The notes under the pieces: generated by a model
Told to the model about the DNA's origin: nothing
The model's database searches: none
The model's input: only the letters and a program-made list of their open reading frames with translations
Made by a program: the position numbers and the translations under genes
NCBI GenBank assembly: GCA_039794245.1
Contig: JBDIVS010000003.1
Span: forward strand, 62,001-126,000
Source: DAITQM01 sp039794245
GTDB lineage: Bacteria; Pseudomonadota; Gammaproteobacteria; Xanthomonadales; Wenzhouxiangellaceae
Length of the DNA stretch: 64,000 nt
Direction: 5' to 3'
Part shown: one piece after another, positions 29,678 to 39,624 of the stretch
Layout: each line of letters starts with the position of its first letter
Numbering within the stretch: the first letter of the stretch is position 1

Positions 29678-30943
29678 ATGAAAGTCCTGATCATCGGCGG
29701 CGGCGGCCGCGAACACGCGCTGGCCTACGCCGCCGCTCGTTCGTCGCGGGTGCGCGAGGTGCTGGTCGCGCCGGGCAACGCCGGAACCGCCGGCGAACCG
29801 AAAACGCGCAATGTTGCGGCCGATCCCGGCGATATCGCGGCGCTGGTCGATCTGGCAGAGCGCGAACACGTCGATCTGGTCATCGTCGGCCCGGAAGCGC
29901 CGCTGGTCGGCGGCCTGGCCGACCTTCTCATGGCCGCCGGCATCCGCTGCTTCGGGCCGCCGGCCGCCGCGGCACGACTCGAAGGCTCCAAGTCGTTCGC
30001 CAAGGCCTTCATGCAGCGGCACGGCATTCCGACGGCGCGCTATGCCACATTCACCGAGTTGGCCCCCGCCCTGGACTATCTCGCCGATCATCCTCTGCCA
30101 GTCGTCGTCAAAGCCGACGGCCTGGCCGCCGGCAAGGGCGTCATCGTCGCCTCGAGCTACGAAGAAGCCGCCGAGGCCCTGGTCGCGATGCTCGCCGAAC
30201 GGCGTTTCGGCCAGGCCGGTGCGACCGCCGTGATCGAGGAATTTTTGGCCGGCACGGAAGCAAGCTTCATGGTCATCGCTTCCGGCGAGCAGTATCTCGA
30301 ACTGCCGACCAGCCGCGACCACAAGCGGGCGTTCGACGGCGACCGCGGTCCGAACACCGGCGGCATGGGCGCGATTTCCCCGGCCCCGGCGCTCGACGCC
30401 CGGATCCGTGAACAGGCCCGCAAGCGCATCGTCGAACCGGCGCTCGCCGGCCTGGCCGCCGAAGGCATCCCGTACCTCGGCTTTCTCTACGCCGGCTTGA
30501 TGATCGACGCCGACGGTGAACCCAGAGTGCTCGAATTCAACTGCCGCCTCGGCGACCCGGAAGCCCAGCCCGTACTGCTGCGCCTTGAGTCGGATCTGAT
30601 CGCCGTGCTCGAAGCGGCGTTCGACGGCGTGATCGAGGCGGTGCCTTTCGCCATCGACGAGCGCCCCGCCGCCGGCGTGGTGCTGGCCGCCGCCGGCTAT
30701 CCCGGGGACCACCCGCGCGGCATGGCGATCTCGGGGCTGGACGCCATCGACGACCCGGCGGTCAAGGTCTTTCACGCCGCGACCCGGCGGAACGAACACG
30801 GCGAGGTCGTCACCACCGGCGGCCGCGTGCTGTGCGTCACGGCGCTCGGCCCAGATCCCGCCAAAGCGCGCGAACACGCATACGCCGCCGCCGACCGGAT
30901 CGCTTTCGACCATTGCCACCTGCGCCGCGATATCGGCCTGTAG
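29678..30943 (+). CDS. purD: Phosphoribosylamine-glycine ligase
   Basis: A 421-residue ATP-grasp ligase catalysing the second step of purine synthesis (phosphoribosylamine plus glycine). It starts M-K-V-L-I-I-G-G-G-G-R-E-H-A-L, then D-L-V-I-V-G-P-E-A-P-L and G-S-K-S-F-A-K-A-F-M. The ATP-grasp core has K-A-D-G-L-A-A-G-K-G-V and the metal site E-F-N-C-R-L-G-D-P-E-A-Q. Its substrate glycine may link it to gcvP immediately upstream. Confidence 0.97.
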   Translation: MKVLIIGGGGREHALAYAAARSSRVREVLVAPGNAGTAGEPKTRNVAADPGDIAALVDLAEREHVDLVIVGPEAPLVGGLADLLMAAGIRCFGPPAAAARLEGSKSFAKAFMQRHGIPTARYATFTELAPALDYLADHPLPVVVKADGLAAGKGVIVASSYEEAAEALVAMLAERRFGQAGATAVIEEFLAGTEASFMVIASGEQYLELPTSRDHKRAFDGDRGPNTGGMGAISPAPALDARIREQARKRIVEPALAGLAAEGIPYLGFLYAGLMIDADGEPRVLEFNCRLGDPEAQPVLLRLESDLIAVLEAAFDGVIEAVPFAIDERPAAGVVLAAAGYPGDHPRGMAISGLDAIDDPAVKVFHAATRRNEHGEVVTTGGRVLCVTALGPDPAKAREHAYAAADRIAFDHCHLRRDIGL

Positions 30944-30947
30944 CGCA

Positions 30948-33119
30948 ATGGATGTCTCGCACCTTCTGGCCGAGCTGAACGAGGCACAACGCGCCGCGGT
31001 GACCACCGGCGCCCGTCACAGCCTGGTGCTGGCCGGCGCCGGCAGCGGCAAGACCCGGGTGCTCGTGCACCGCCTCGCCTGGTTGATCCGGGTCGAACAC
31101 GTCCACGCCCTGGGCATCCTGGCGGTGACCTTCACCAATAAGGCGGCCGGCGAGATGCGCTCGCGCACCGAACGGATGCTCGACGCGCCGCTCCGCGGCA
31201 TGTGGGTCGGAACATTTCACGGCCTCGCCCACCGGTTATTGCGCGCCCACCACGAACAAGCCGGCCTGCCGGCCGAATTCCAGATCCTCGACAGCGAAGA
31301 CCAGTTGCGCGCCCTGCGCCGCGTGCTGCGCGACATCGGCGCCGACGAAAAACAATGGCCGGCGCGCGAAGCGCAATGGCGCATCAACACCTGGAAGGAC
31401 GAGGGCTTGAGACCCGCCGACATCGATATCGACGGCCACCCACAGCTCGCCGGCTGGCGGCAGATCTACGAGACCTACGAAACGCATTGCCGGCGCGGCG
31501 CGCTGGTCGATTTCGCCGAACTTCTGCTCCGCGCCCTCGAAACGCTCAGAGATCAACCCGAACTGCTCGCCCATTACCGGCAGCGCTTCAGCCATATCCT
31601 GGTTGACGAGTTCCAGGACACCAATACGATCCAGTATGAATGGCTGCGCCTGATCGCCGGCGATCGGGGCTCGTTGTTCGTCGTCGGCGACGACGACCAG
31701 TCGATCTACGGCTGGCGTGGGGCGCGGGTTGCCAACATCGACGATTTCGTCAAGGCTTACCGCCCCGAAGTGCTCAGATTGGAGCAGAATTACCGTTCGA
31801 CCGGCAGCATCCTCGCCGCCGCCAACGCCGTGATCGCCCACAACGCCTCACGTCTCGGCAAACAGCTTTGGACCTCGGAACCCCATGGGCCACCGGTGCA
31901 GTTCTACCTCGCCCGCGACGATCTCGAGGAAGCCGAATTCATCATCACCCGGATCGAGCGCTGGCGCCACGAAGGGCGGCGCTACGCTGAGTGCGCACTG
32001 CTCTATCGCTCGAATGCCCAATCGCGCATGTTCGAGCAGGTGCTGGCCCGCGAAGCGATCCCGTATCGCGTTTACGGCGGCCTGCGTTTTTTCGAGCGCG
32101 CCGAGATCAAAGACGCGCTGGCTTATCTCAGGCTGGTCAACAACCCGGGCGACGACGCGGCGTTCGAGCGCGTCGTCAACACGCCGCTGCGCGGCATCGG
32201 CGAACGGACGCTCGCCGAGCTCAGAACCCTGGCCGGCGAGCGGCGCCTGCCGCTGTGGCAGGCGGCCAGACAGGCGATCGCCGGCGACGGCCTGGCGCCG
32301 CGCCACCGCCAGGCGCTGGCGGCATTCGTCGCGCTGATCGAACAACTCCGGGCCGAAGTCGAGGCCCTGCCGCTCGGCGCCCAGATGAGCCGCGTCATCG
32401 CCGCCAGCGGCCTCGAAACACATTACGCCAAAGAAGGTGAGGAACGCCTCGAAGCGCGCCGCGAGAACCTGCGCGAACTGGAACGGGCGGCGGGGCTTTA
32501 CACCCTGGCCGACGAAGACGCGGCGGCGGGTTTGACGCCGCGCGCCGCGTTCCTGGCCCAGGCGGCACTCGAAGCCGGTGATACGCAGGCCGGCAAAGAC
32601 AGCGACGGTGTCCAGTTGATGACGCTGCACAGCGCCAAGGGTTTGGAATTTCCGCTGGTTTTCATCGCCGGCCTGGAAGAGGGGCTGTTCCCGCACCAGA
32701 AATCGGCAGAAGAAGCCCACAAGCTGGAAGAAGAACGGCGCCTGTGCTATGTCGGTATGACCCGGGCGCGCGAATGGCTGTATCTGACCGCCGCCGAAAC
32801 GCGCCGGCTGTACGGCAACGAACTCCGCTACTGCCGGACGTCGCGTTTTATCGACGAAATCCCGGAAAACCTGCTCGCCGGCGTCAGGAGCGACCACCGC
32901 GGTGCCGACGCGGCACCGCCCGCCCTCCGCCGGGCGGCGGACGGCGCCGGCATTTGGCCGTTGCAACTCGGCGCCGAGGTCATGCACGACCGCTTCGGCG
33001 AAGGCACCGTACTACAGATCGAAGGCACCGGCCAGCACACCCGCGTTCACGTCCGGTTCCGCGACGCCGGCGCCAAGTGGCTGGTGTTGTCGCACGCCAA
33101 TCTGCAAACGGTGCGATGA
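30948..33119 (+). CDS. uvrD: DNA helicase II (UvrD)
   Basis: A 723-residue superfamily 1A 3'-5' helicase for nucleotide-excision and mismatch repair. Walker A is G-A-G-S-G-K-T (30-36), Walker B D-E-F-Q-D-T-N, then G-D-D-D-Q-S-I-Y-G-W-R-G-A, and motif V T-L-H-S-A-K-G-L-E-F. The C-terminal Tudor-like tail (R-F-G-E-G-T-V-L-Q-I-E-G) separates UvrD/PcrA from Rep. It follows purD by 4 bp and overlaps the next gene by ATGA. Confidence 0.95.
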   Translation: MDVSHLLAELNEAQRAAVTTGARHSLVLAGAGSGKTRVLVHRLAWLIRVEHVHALGILAVTFTNKAAGEMRSRTERMLDAPLRGMWVGTFHGLAHRLLRAHHEQAGLPAEFQILDSEDQLRALRRVLRDIGADEKQWPAREAQWRINTWKDEGLRPADIDIDGHPQLAGWRQIYETYETHCRRGALVDFAELLLRALETLRDQPELLAHYRQRFSHILVDEFQDTNTIQYEWLRLIAGDRGSLFVVGDDDQSIYGWRGARVANIDDFVKAYRPEVLRLEQNYRSTGSILAAANAVIAHNASRLGKQLWTSEPHGPPVQFYLARDDLEEAEFIITRIERWRHEGRRYAECALLYRSNAQSRMFEQVLAREAIPYRVYGGLRFFERAEIKDALAYLRLVNNPGDDAAFERVVNTPLRGIGERTLAELRTLAGERRLPLWQAARQAIAGDGLAPRHRQALAAFVALIEQLRAEVEALPLGAQMSRVIAASGLETHYAKEGEERLEARRENLRELERAAGLYTLADEDAAAGLTPRAAFLAQAALEAGDTQAGKDSDGVQLMTLHSAKGLEFPLVFIAGLEEGLFPHQKSAEEAHKLEEERRLCYVGMTRAREWLYLTAAETRRLYGNELRYCRTSRFIDEIPENLLAGVRSDHRGADAAPPALRRAADGAGIWPLQLGAEVMHDRFGEGTVLQIEGTGQHTRVHVRFRDAGAKWLVLSHANLQTVR

Positions 33120-34024
33120 GCGGCATGAACGACAGCCAAAACGCTCGGCCGCCCTGCCGGCTGGAAGAAATCGAACTGAAGCTGCCCGGCATCCGGCTCG
33201 CGGCGCTGCGCGATCCGGCGCGCGCCGGCCGCGGCCGGCCGCTGCTCGCCGTGCATGGCTGGCTCGACAATGCTGCATCGTTTCTGCCGCTGGCCGCCGA
33301 ACTAAACGCCGGCGACGGCGCTTTCGACCTGGTCGCGATCGACCTGCCCGGCCACGGCCATTCCGGTCATCGCGCCGCCGGCCACTGGTACCACCTGATC
33401 GACTACGTTGCCGACCTGCTGCACGCCGCCGACGCCCTCGGCTGGCGCGAATTTGACCTGCTCGGCCATTCGCTCGGCGGCGCGGTCGCGACACTGACCG
33501 CCGCCGCGGCGCCGCAGCGGGTGCAAAAACTCGCCGTCATCGAGGGCCTCGGACCGCTGGCCGGCGATCCGGAGCGGAGCGGCGAACGGCTTGCCGCTGC
33601 CTGGCGCGAACTGGCCAAAGTCGATCCGGCGCGGCTGCGCCGCTACGCCTCGATCGACGAGATGGTCGCAGCGCGCCGTGCCAAGCTCGACATGCCGCCC
33701 GCCGCGGCCCGTTTGATCATCGAACGGGGCCTCAGGGCGGACGGCGAACACTTTCTGTGGCGCAGCGATCCTAGGCTCAATATCACCAATCCGCAGCGTT
33801 TTACCGAGGAACAGATCCTCAGGTTCATCGCCGCGATCACCTGCCCGGTGCTGGTCGTACTTGCCGACCCGCCAACCCCGCTCCTCGCCGCCGCCGATAT
33901 GCAGCACCGTTTCGCGGCGCTCGGCAACGGCAGAATCATCAGCCTGCCGGGCAGCCACCACGTGCACATGGAACAGGCGGCGGCCCTGGCCAGGGAACTG
34001 GCGGCGTTTTATCTAGAACCATGA
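33116..34024 (+). CDS. Alpha/beta-fold hydrolase
   Basis: A 302-residue alpha/beta hydrolase. The oxyanion strand reads A-V-H-G-W-L-D-N-A-A-S-F, the nucleophile elbow G-H-S-L-G-G, and the catalytic His is in L-P-G-S-H-H-V-H-M-E. An acid residue would be in V-V-L-A-D-P. Similar serine hydrolases (MhpC/SERHL type) act on esters; the substrate here is unknown. The ATG at 33116 overlaps the uvrD stop, with a second ATG at 33125 also possible. Its stop overlaps pyrF. Confidence 0.8.
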   Translation: MSGMNDSQNARPPCRLEEIELKLPGIRLAALRDPARAGRGRPLLAVHGWLDNAASFLPLAAELNAGDGAFDLVAIDLPGHGHSGHRAAGHWYHLIDYVADLLHAADALGWREFDLLGHSLGGAVATLTAAAAPQRVQKLAVIEGLGPLAGDPERSGERLAAAWRELAKVDPARLRRYASIDEMVAARRAKLDMPPAAARLIIERGLRADGEHFLWRSDPRLNITNPQRFTEEQILRFIAAITCPVLVVLADPPTPLLAAADMQHRFAALGNGRIISLPGSHHVHMEQAAALARELAAFYLEP

Positions 34025-34755
34025 TGGCGCGCGTTGCAATTTTGCCCCGCGATCGTATGATCGTCGCCCTCGATGTCCCGGACGGCGATACGGCGCGGCG
34101 CCTGATCGCCGCCACCTGTGCCGAGGTGACGATCTATAAACTTGGGCTCGAATTGTTTCTGAGCGGCGATTTTTTTGCCTTGCTCGACGAGTTGCACAGT
34201 GCCGGCAAACAGGTGTTCGCCGACCTCAAGCTGTTCGACGTGCCGAACACCGTCGCCGCCGCGGTGCGCCAGCTCGTCCGCCGCAATGTCGCCTTCGTCA
34301 CCGTGCACGGCAACCAGGCGATGATGGCATCGGCGGCCGAAGCGGCGGCGGGCAGCGCCACCCGGGTGCTGGCCGTGACGGTACTGACCAGCCTCGACCA
34401 GGGCGATCTCGACGACCTCGGTTTTCGTTGCGACCTCGCCGCGCTGGTGCTGTCCCGTGCCCGCCGGGCGCTGGCCGCCGGCTGCGCCGGGGTCGTCTCT
34501 TCAGGACTCGAAGTCGCGGCGCTGCGCCACGAAATCGGCGACCGGCTGATCGCCGTCTGTCCCGGTATCCGCCCGCTGATCAACGACGAGGCCACCGGCC
34601 GCGACGACCAGAAACGCACGGTCGATGTCGCTCAGGCACTCGACAACGGCGCCGATTACCTGGTGATCGGCCGGCCGATCACCCGTGCCGCCGACCCGGC
34701 CGCCGCCGCCGCCGAAATCCAGCGGCAGATCGCCCAGGCGTTGGCCAAACGATAA
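34021..34755 (+). CDS. pyrF: Orotidine-5'-phosphate decarboxylase
   Basis: A 244-residue TIM-barrel enzyme catalysing the last step of UMP synthesis. It shows M-I-V-A-L-D-V-P-D, the catalytic A-D-L-K-L-F-D-V-P-N-T-V (the Asp-Lys-Asp set), H-G-N, and V-C-P-G-I-R-P with the closing D-Y-L-V-I-G-R-P-I-T. The ATG at 34021 overlaps the preceding stop; a second ATG follows at once. It closes the long plus-strand run started by surf1. Confidence 0.96.
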   Translation: MMARVAILPRDRMIVALDVPDGDTARRLIAATCAEVTIYKLGLELFLSGDFFALLDELHSAGKQVFADLKLFDVPNTVAAAVRQLVRRNVAFVTVHGNQAMMASAAEAAAGSATRVLAVTVLTSLDQGDLDDLGFRCDLAALVLSRARRALAAGCAGVVSSGLEVAALRHEIGDRLIAVCPGIRPLINDEATGRDDQKRTVDVAQALDNGADYLVIGRPITRAADPAAAAAEIQRQIAQALAKR

Positions 34756-34857
34756 ACCCGGCATCGATATCAGGCTCGGCCGATAAACGCCGCCGGCCGG
34801 CGGGACCGGCCGTGATCCGGCGCCTGCCGCGCGCGGCCGGGCGGCAGACCCCGGCGA

Positions 34858-36834
34858 TCAACTACCGGTGGTGTCCGCTGCGGCGGGCGGCATCGTCCGG
34901 TCGAAAAAAGCGAGCAGCGTGCGGTAATACGTTCGGCGGTGATCCTCATCCCAGATACCATGCCCTTCGCGCGGCAACGGCAGCCATTCGGGCGGATTGC
35001 CGGCAGCGGTCAGCGCCTCGCGCAGCGCTTCGGAATGTGCCATTGGCACCTGCTCGTCAGCCGTGCCGTGGGCGAGCAGCACGGGCACTTTGATGTCAGC
35101 CGCCAGGTAGAGCGGCGAACGGCTGTGCAATTCGGCTGCGTCACTGCCCAGAACGCGGCGAAGGTACGCCTCGCCACCGCGGCCTTTTCGGATATTGCCT
35201 CTCTTGTATAACAATTCAAGATCGTACACCCCGGCAAAGCCGACCGCGCAGCGGAACAGCTCCGGTTCGCGGGCGGCGGCCATCAGCGCCGCGTAGCCGC
35301 CATAACTGCTGCCGTAGATGCCGATCCGGGCCGGGTCAGCGTAACCTTCAGCGATCGCCCAGCGCGTCGCGTCGGTGATGTCGTCTTGCATCCTGCCGCC
35401 CCACTCGCCGTAACCGGCAGTCTCGAACGCATCGCCGTACCCGGCACTGCCACGGAAGTTGATTTGCAGCACGGCATAGCCGTAGCGGGCGAGCAATTGC
35501 ACCTCGTTGTCGAAGCCCCAGCGATCGCGCACCCGATGTGGCCCGCCGTGCGGCACCACGATCAGCGGGAAAGGCCGGCCCTCGCCAGCCGGCAAGGTCA
35601 GATAACCGTGCAGAGTCAACCCGTCGCGGGCACTCACCGTGATCGGCTGCATCGGGCGCATGGTTTTGGCGTCCACCCACGAGCGGGTGCCGAGCAGGTA
35701 GCTTGCCTTGTTCGTCGTGGTATCGAACAAGTAATACTCAGCCGGATGGACGTCACTGTCGACCTGGACGATCATTTCGCGGTAATCGCGGGTGCTGCCG
35801 GTGATCGCAACGCGCCGCCCACCGAATGCCTGGACCAGCATCTGGTGACTGCGCACCAGCGGGTGATCGCCGGCGCCGAGGTAAGCGTAACTCACCTTGC
35901 CGTCGTCGATCTCCGCCACCAGCGGGGCGCCGCTGAAAGGATCGGTGAAGATGTAGTCAATATCGACCGTGGGGCTCGCCGCCATCTCGGTGAGGGTACC
36001 GCTTTCCCATTCATAGCGATAGACACCGCGCAGGCCCTTGTCGCCGCGCGGCCCGGAAAGCAGCACGGCATTGCCGCCGTCGAACAGGGCCAGCGGCTTG
36101 ATGTCATCGTTGCTAAAACCATCGAGCGTGAACTCCTGCCATTCGGCACCCGGTTCGGGACGGTAGAGGTACTTGCCGATGTTGTCGGCACCGGCGCCGG
36201 CGGCGTACAACACATCGCCGGCGGGGGTGGCCAGCGGCCGGCCGTTGGGCAGTGGGATCCGCCCCAGTCTGCGCCGCTGGCCGGTATAAACGTTCAGCTT
36301 GCTGATTTCCGGCAGCACACCGGCTTTAAGCCCCGAACCGCCTTCCACCCAGGGATATTCGGCGATCAGGATCCAGTCTTTCTGTTCGGGCAGGAGGTGC
36401 AAGACGGACTGATTGGCGGAACGGCGGATTTTTTCCGGCGCGCGGTATCCGTAAATCTGAGCCTGTTTGCTGCCGTCGCGGTTGGTGGCAAACATCTCGC
36501 CGGTCGAGACGGTCTGTTCCTCGTAGCCGAGATCAATGGCGATTTCGTAAATCGCCCGCTCGTCGTTGACCCAGGTGAAATCGATGACGTGGCCGTTTTC
36601 GATGGCCCGCGCCCCGCCGGTCAGCTTCATGTCCTTACGGCGCAAAAAGCCGAGTACCTTTTTGTCCTTCTGGTAAAAGAGCACACCGAAATACGTTCCG
36701 TCGGGCGAGATTTTGACACTCAAGAATTCATCGACACGGATGAAATCATCGAGCGAGTCGGAAGCGGCGGCGGCCGGCACCGGCAAGGCGAAGGGCAAAA
36801 GACACGCGACCTGCAGCAGGTGAGTAAAACGCAT
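34858..36834 (-). CDS. Secreted S9-family prolyl oligopeptidase-like peptidase
   Basis: A 658-residue protein with a Sec signal peptide (L-L-Q-V-A-C-L-L-P-F-A-L-P-V-P-A-A-A-A, cleavage near residue 24). A beta-propeller-like region covers about 30-390, followed by an alpha/beta hydrolase domain. The nucleophile is Ser510 in G-S-S-Y-G-G-Y, with Asp in H-G-T-A-D-E-Q-V-P and His in E-G-H-G. These features are those of dipeptidyl/acylaminoacyl peptidases (S9C) acting in the periplasm. The ATG has GGGAGAAG nine bases upstream. It is monocistronic, convergent with pyrF. Confidence 0.88.
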   Translation of the reverse strand: MRFTHLLQVACLLPFALPVPAAAASDSLDDFIRVDEFLSVKISPDGTYFGVLFYQKDKKVLGFLRRKDMKLTGGARAIENGHVIDFTWVNDERAIYEIAIDLGYEEQTVSTGEMFATNRDGSKQAQIYGYRAPEKIRRSANQSVLHLLPEQKDWILIAEYPWVEGGSGLKAGVLPEISKLNVYTGQRRRLGRIPLPNGRPLATPAGDVLYAAGAGADNIGKYLYRPEPGAEWQEFTLDGFSNDDIKPLALFDGGNAVLLSGPRGDKGLRGVYRYEWESGTLTEMAASPTVDIDYIFTDPFSGAPLVAEIDDGKVSYAYLGAGDHPLVRSHQMLVQAFGGRRVAITGSTRDYREMIVQVDSDVHPAEYYLFDTTTNKASYLLGTRSWVDAKTMRPMQPITVSARDGLTLHGYLTLPAGEGRPFPLIVVPHGGPHRVRDRWGFDNEVQLLARYGYAVLQINFRGSAGYGDAFETAGYGEWGGRMQDDITDATRWAIAEGYADPARIGIYGSSYGGYAALMAAAREPELFRCAVGFAGVYDLELLYKRGNIRKGRGGEAYLRRVLGSDAAELHSRSPLYLAADIKVPVLLAHGTADEQVPMAHSEALREALTAAGNPPEWLPLPREGHGIWDEDHRRTYYRTLLAFFDRTMPPAAADTTGS

Positions 36835-36999
36835 TGTTCTTCTCCCAAAAAAAATATAACTGAATCAGTAACTTAACTTATATCCCCCATTTCAGGCCAC
36901 TAGCATAACATCGTCCCGAAGCGGGCTGCAAACCGTGCCCGGCAGCCCGCGATGGGCGGCGGTTGCTACAATACCAGCCCGTTTCGAGATGGCCGATCG

Positions 37000-39624
37000 A
37001 TGCCCAATACCCTGCCCCGCGCCGACTGGTCGTGGCCCGTTCGCCTGACGATGCCGCTGTGGCGCCGCCTGATCCGCTTTCTGGTCCGCGCCCGCCCGGT
37101 GCCGCAGCCGCTCAGCGAGCTTGGCATCGATCCGGCCAAACCGGTGCTCTATGTCCTCGAGGCCCACGGCCTGGCCTCGTATCTGATCCTCGAGATGACC
37201 TGCCGGGCCGAGGGGCTGCCGCTGCCCAGTGCGCCGCTCGGCGCCGATAAAATCATCCTGCCGCGCAGTTACGGTGCAGTCAAACGTTACCGGGGCATCT
37301 TTCTGCAACGGCAACAGGCGCGTCGCGCATCGCGCACCGTGCGCCACCTGCTCGCAGCGCACGAAAAGAATCCGACGCTCGATGCGCAGATCGTACCGGT
37401 CAGCGTCCTGATCGGCCGCGCCCCGGACAAGGAATCGCGGCTGACCAAGGTGCTGTTCTCGGAAAACTGGGAACTCGGCGGCCGCCTGCGCCGCCTGATC
37501 AGCCTGATCGTCAACGGCCGCGCGACGTTCATCCATTTCGGCCCGCCGCTCACCGTCTCCGAACTCGCCGCCGAGGGGCTTAGCGGCGAGCAGTTGCTGC
37601 GCCGCGTGATGCGCAGTCTGCGCACCGCCTTCCGCCGCACCCGGACGGCGGCGATCGGCCCGGACCGCTCGCACCGGCGGACACTGATCGAACGCCTGCT
37701 GAAAGCCGATAGCGTCCAGGAAGCGATCGCGGCACAGGCCAAGCGCGAACAGATCAGCGAGGACGAAGCCGAAGAACAGGCCAGGCGATTTGCCTGGGAG
37801 ATCGCCGCCGATTATTCGTTCACTTTCGTGCGGGCGATGGAAATCCTGCTGACCTGGTTCTGGAACAAGATTTATCGCGGCGTCGAGGTGCATCATTTCA
37901 ATCTTTTCCAGCGCGCCGCACCGGGGCACGAAGTCATTTATGTGCCGTGCCACCGCAGCCACATCGATTATCTCGTTCTGTCGTATATCCTCTACCAGCG
38001 CGGTTTCGTACCGCCGCACATCGCCGCCGGGGTCAATCTCAACATGCCGTTTGTCGGGCCGCTGCTGCGCCGCGGCGGCGCTTTTTTCCTGCGCCGCAGC
38101 TTCCGCTCGCAACCGCTTTACGCCGCGGTCTTCAGTGAATACACCACATTGCTGCTCAACAAGGGTGTGCACATCGAGTTTTTCCCGGAAGGCACCCGCA
38201 GCCGCACCGGCCGCCTGCTGCCGCCGCGCGCCGGGCTGTTGGCCATCACGGTGCGCGGCTATCTGCACGCCCCGCGTCGAAAACTGCTCTATCAGCCGGT
38301 GAACATCGGTTACGAGCGCCTGGTCGAAGGCGGCGCCTATACCCGCGAGTTGTACGGCCAGAGCAAGAAAAAAGAATCGGTGTGGGATCTTCTGAGCAGC
38401 GTCTTTGGCATCATCGGCCGCAATTACGGCCGGGTGCACGTCAGTTTCGGCGAACCGATACTGCTCGATGACATGCTCGATCGCCACGATCCAAAGTGGC
38501 GGGAAACGGCCGCCGCCGGCCGCCCGGGGTGGCTGCCCGCGGTCGTGGACGAACTGGCCACCCGGGTCGCCACCGGCATCAACCAGGCGTCACACGTCAA
38601 CCCGGTCAGCCTGTTGGCGACCGTCCTGCTCGCCACCCGCATGCGGGCCATGGACGAGGCGGTGCTGCGCAACACATTGGCCAATTACCAGAAACTGCTG
38701 CGCGACTTCGCCTACGATCAGCGCATCACGGTCAGCACACTCGATCCCGCCGCCATCATCGACTACGGGCTTGAACTTGAGATCATCGAACGCCTCGATC
38801 ACCCGCTGGGGGCCATCATCCGCATCCCGCCGCGCATCGTCAACCAGTTGACCTATTACCGCAACAACATCGCCCATCTTTTGGCTTTGCCGTCGCTGAT
38901 CGCCTCATGCTTTATGAACGCCTCCGAAATCAGGGCGACCCGGCTGCGCGAACTGGTGACGGCAATTTATCCTTTCCTGAAAAACGAGCTTTACCTGCCG
39001 TGGCCGGGCGAAGATCTGCCGGCGGTGATCGACCGCCATATCCAGACGATGATCGACAACGGCCTTTTGTATCTCAGCGACGACGAAACCATGCTGATGC
39101 GCGCCACCGGCGGCTCGGACAGTGCATTTCATCTGCGCAACATGGCCCGCGCCCTGATCCAGACCCTGGAGCGCTATTACATCACTTTTGCAATTCTGGA
39201 TAAGAACGGTTCGGGGACTTTGAGTCGGACCGAGCTGGAAAAACTCGGCGCCCAGACCGCCGAGCGCATCGGCCTTTTACTGGAATACGAAACGCCGGAA
39301 TTCGCCGACCAGACCCTGTTCCGCCAGTTCATCGATATCCTCACCAGCCGCGGCATCATCGGCCGCGACGATGAAGGCCGGCTGATCTTCGATCAGCGCC
39401 TGACACAGTTTGCGGTGGATGCCAAACTGGTGCTGGGCAAGGAACTGCGCCACAGTATCTTGCACATCACGCCGACGCTGGGGCCCAGGCCGCCGGCCGG
39501 CGGGGCGGCAGAAGCGGCGGTACCGGAAGCGGCGGCGCAATCACCGGCTGCGGGCCGCGCCGGCCAGCCGCCGGCGGCGCGGGCTCAGGCGTCGAGGTCC
39601 GGGATCAGGCGGCTTTCCCAGTAA
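37000..39624 (+). CDS. plsB: Glycerol-3-phosphate 1-O-acyltransferase
   Basis: An 874-residue membrane-associated acyltransferase catalysing the first step of phospholipid synthesis. The catalytic H-x4-D is H318-D323 in H-R-S-H-I-D-Y-L. Substrate-binding blocks include G-G-A-F-F-L-R-R-S-F and F-F-P-E-G-T-R-S-R-T-G. The ATG at 37000 is chosen because the first residues fit the family; upstream codons do not. Near the C-terminus residues 734-745 form an EF-hand-like loop (D-K-N-G-S-G-T-L-S-R-T-E). The last 40 bp overlap a convergent YdcH-like gene. Confidence 0.95.
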   Translation: MPNTLPRADWSWPVRLTMPLWRRLIRFLVRARPVPQPLSELGIDPAKPVLYVLEAHGLASYLILEMTCRAEGLPLPSAPLGADKIILPRSYGAVKRYRGIFLQRQQARRASRTVRHLLAAHEKNPTLDAQIVPVSVLIGRAPDKESRLTKVLFSENWELGGRLRRLISLIVNGRATFIHFGPPLTVSELAAEGLSGEQLLRRVMRSLRTAFRRTRTAAIGPDRSHRRTLIERLLKADSVQEAIAAQAKREQISEDEAEEQARRFAWEIAADYSFTFVRAMEILLTWFWNKIYRGVEVHHFNLFQRAAPGHEVIYVPCHRSHIDYLVLSYILYQRGFVPPHIAAGVNLNMPFVGPLLRRGGAFFLRRSFRSQPLYAAVFSEYTTLLLNKGVHIEFFPEGTRSRTGRLLPPRAGLLAITVRGYLHAPRRKLLYQPVNIGYERLVEGGAYTRELYGQSKKKESVWDLLSSVFGIIGRNYGRVHVSFGEPILLDDMLDRHDPKWRETAAAGRPGWLPAVVDELATRVATGINQASHVNPVSLLATVLLATRMRAMDEAVLRNTLANYQKLLRDFAYDQRITVSTLDPAAIIDYGLELEIIERLDHPLGAIIRIPPRIVNQLTYYRNNIAHLLALPSLIASCFMNASEIRATRLRELVTAIYPFLKNELYLPWPGEDLPAVIDRHIQTMIDNGLLYLSDDETMLMRATGGSDSAFHLRNMARALIQTLERYYITFAILDKNGSGTLSRTELEKLGAQTAERIGLLLEYETPEFADQTLFRQFIDILTSRGIIGRDDEGRLIFDQRLTQFAVDAKLVLGKELRHSILHITPTLGPRPPAGGAAEAAVPEAAAQSPAAGRAGQPPAARAQASRSGIRRLSQ

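Noticed and set aside
27377..31006. Open frame of 1209 codons on the minus strand opposite gcvP and purD
   Set aside because: It is antisense to two certain genes, has no family motifs and reflects the lack of stop codons opposite GC-rich coding sequence.
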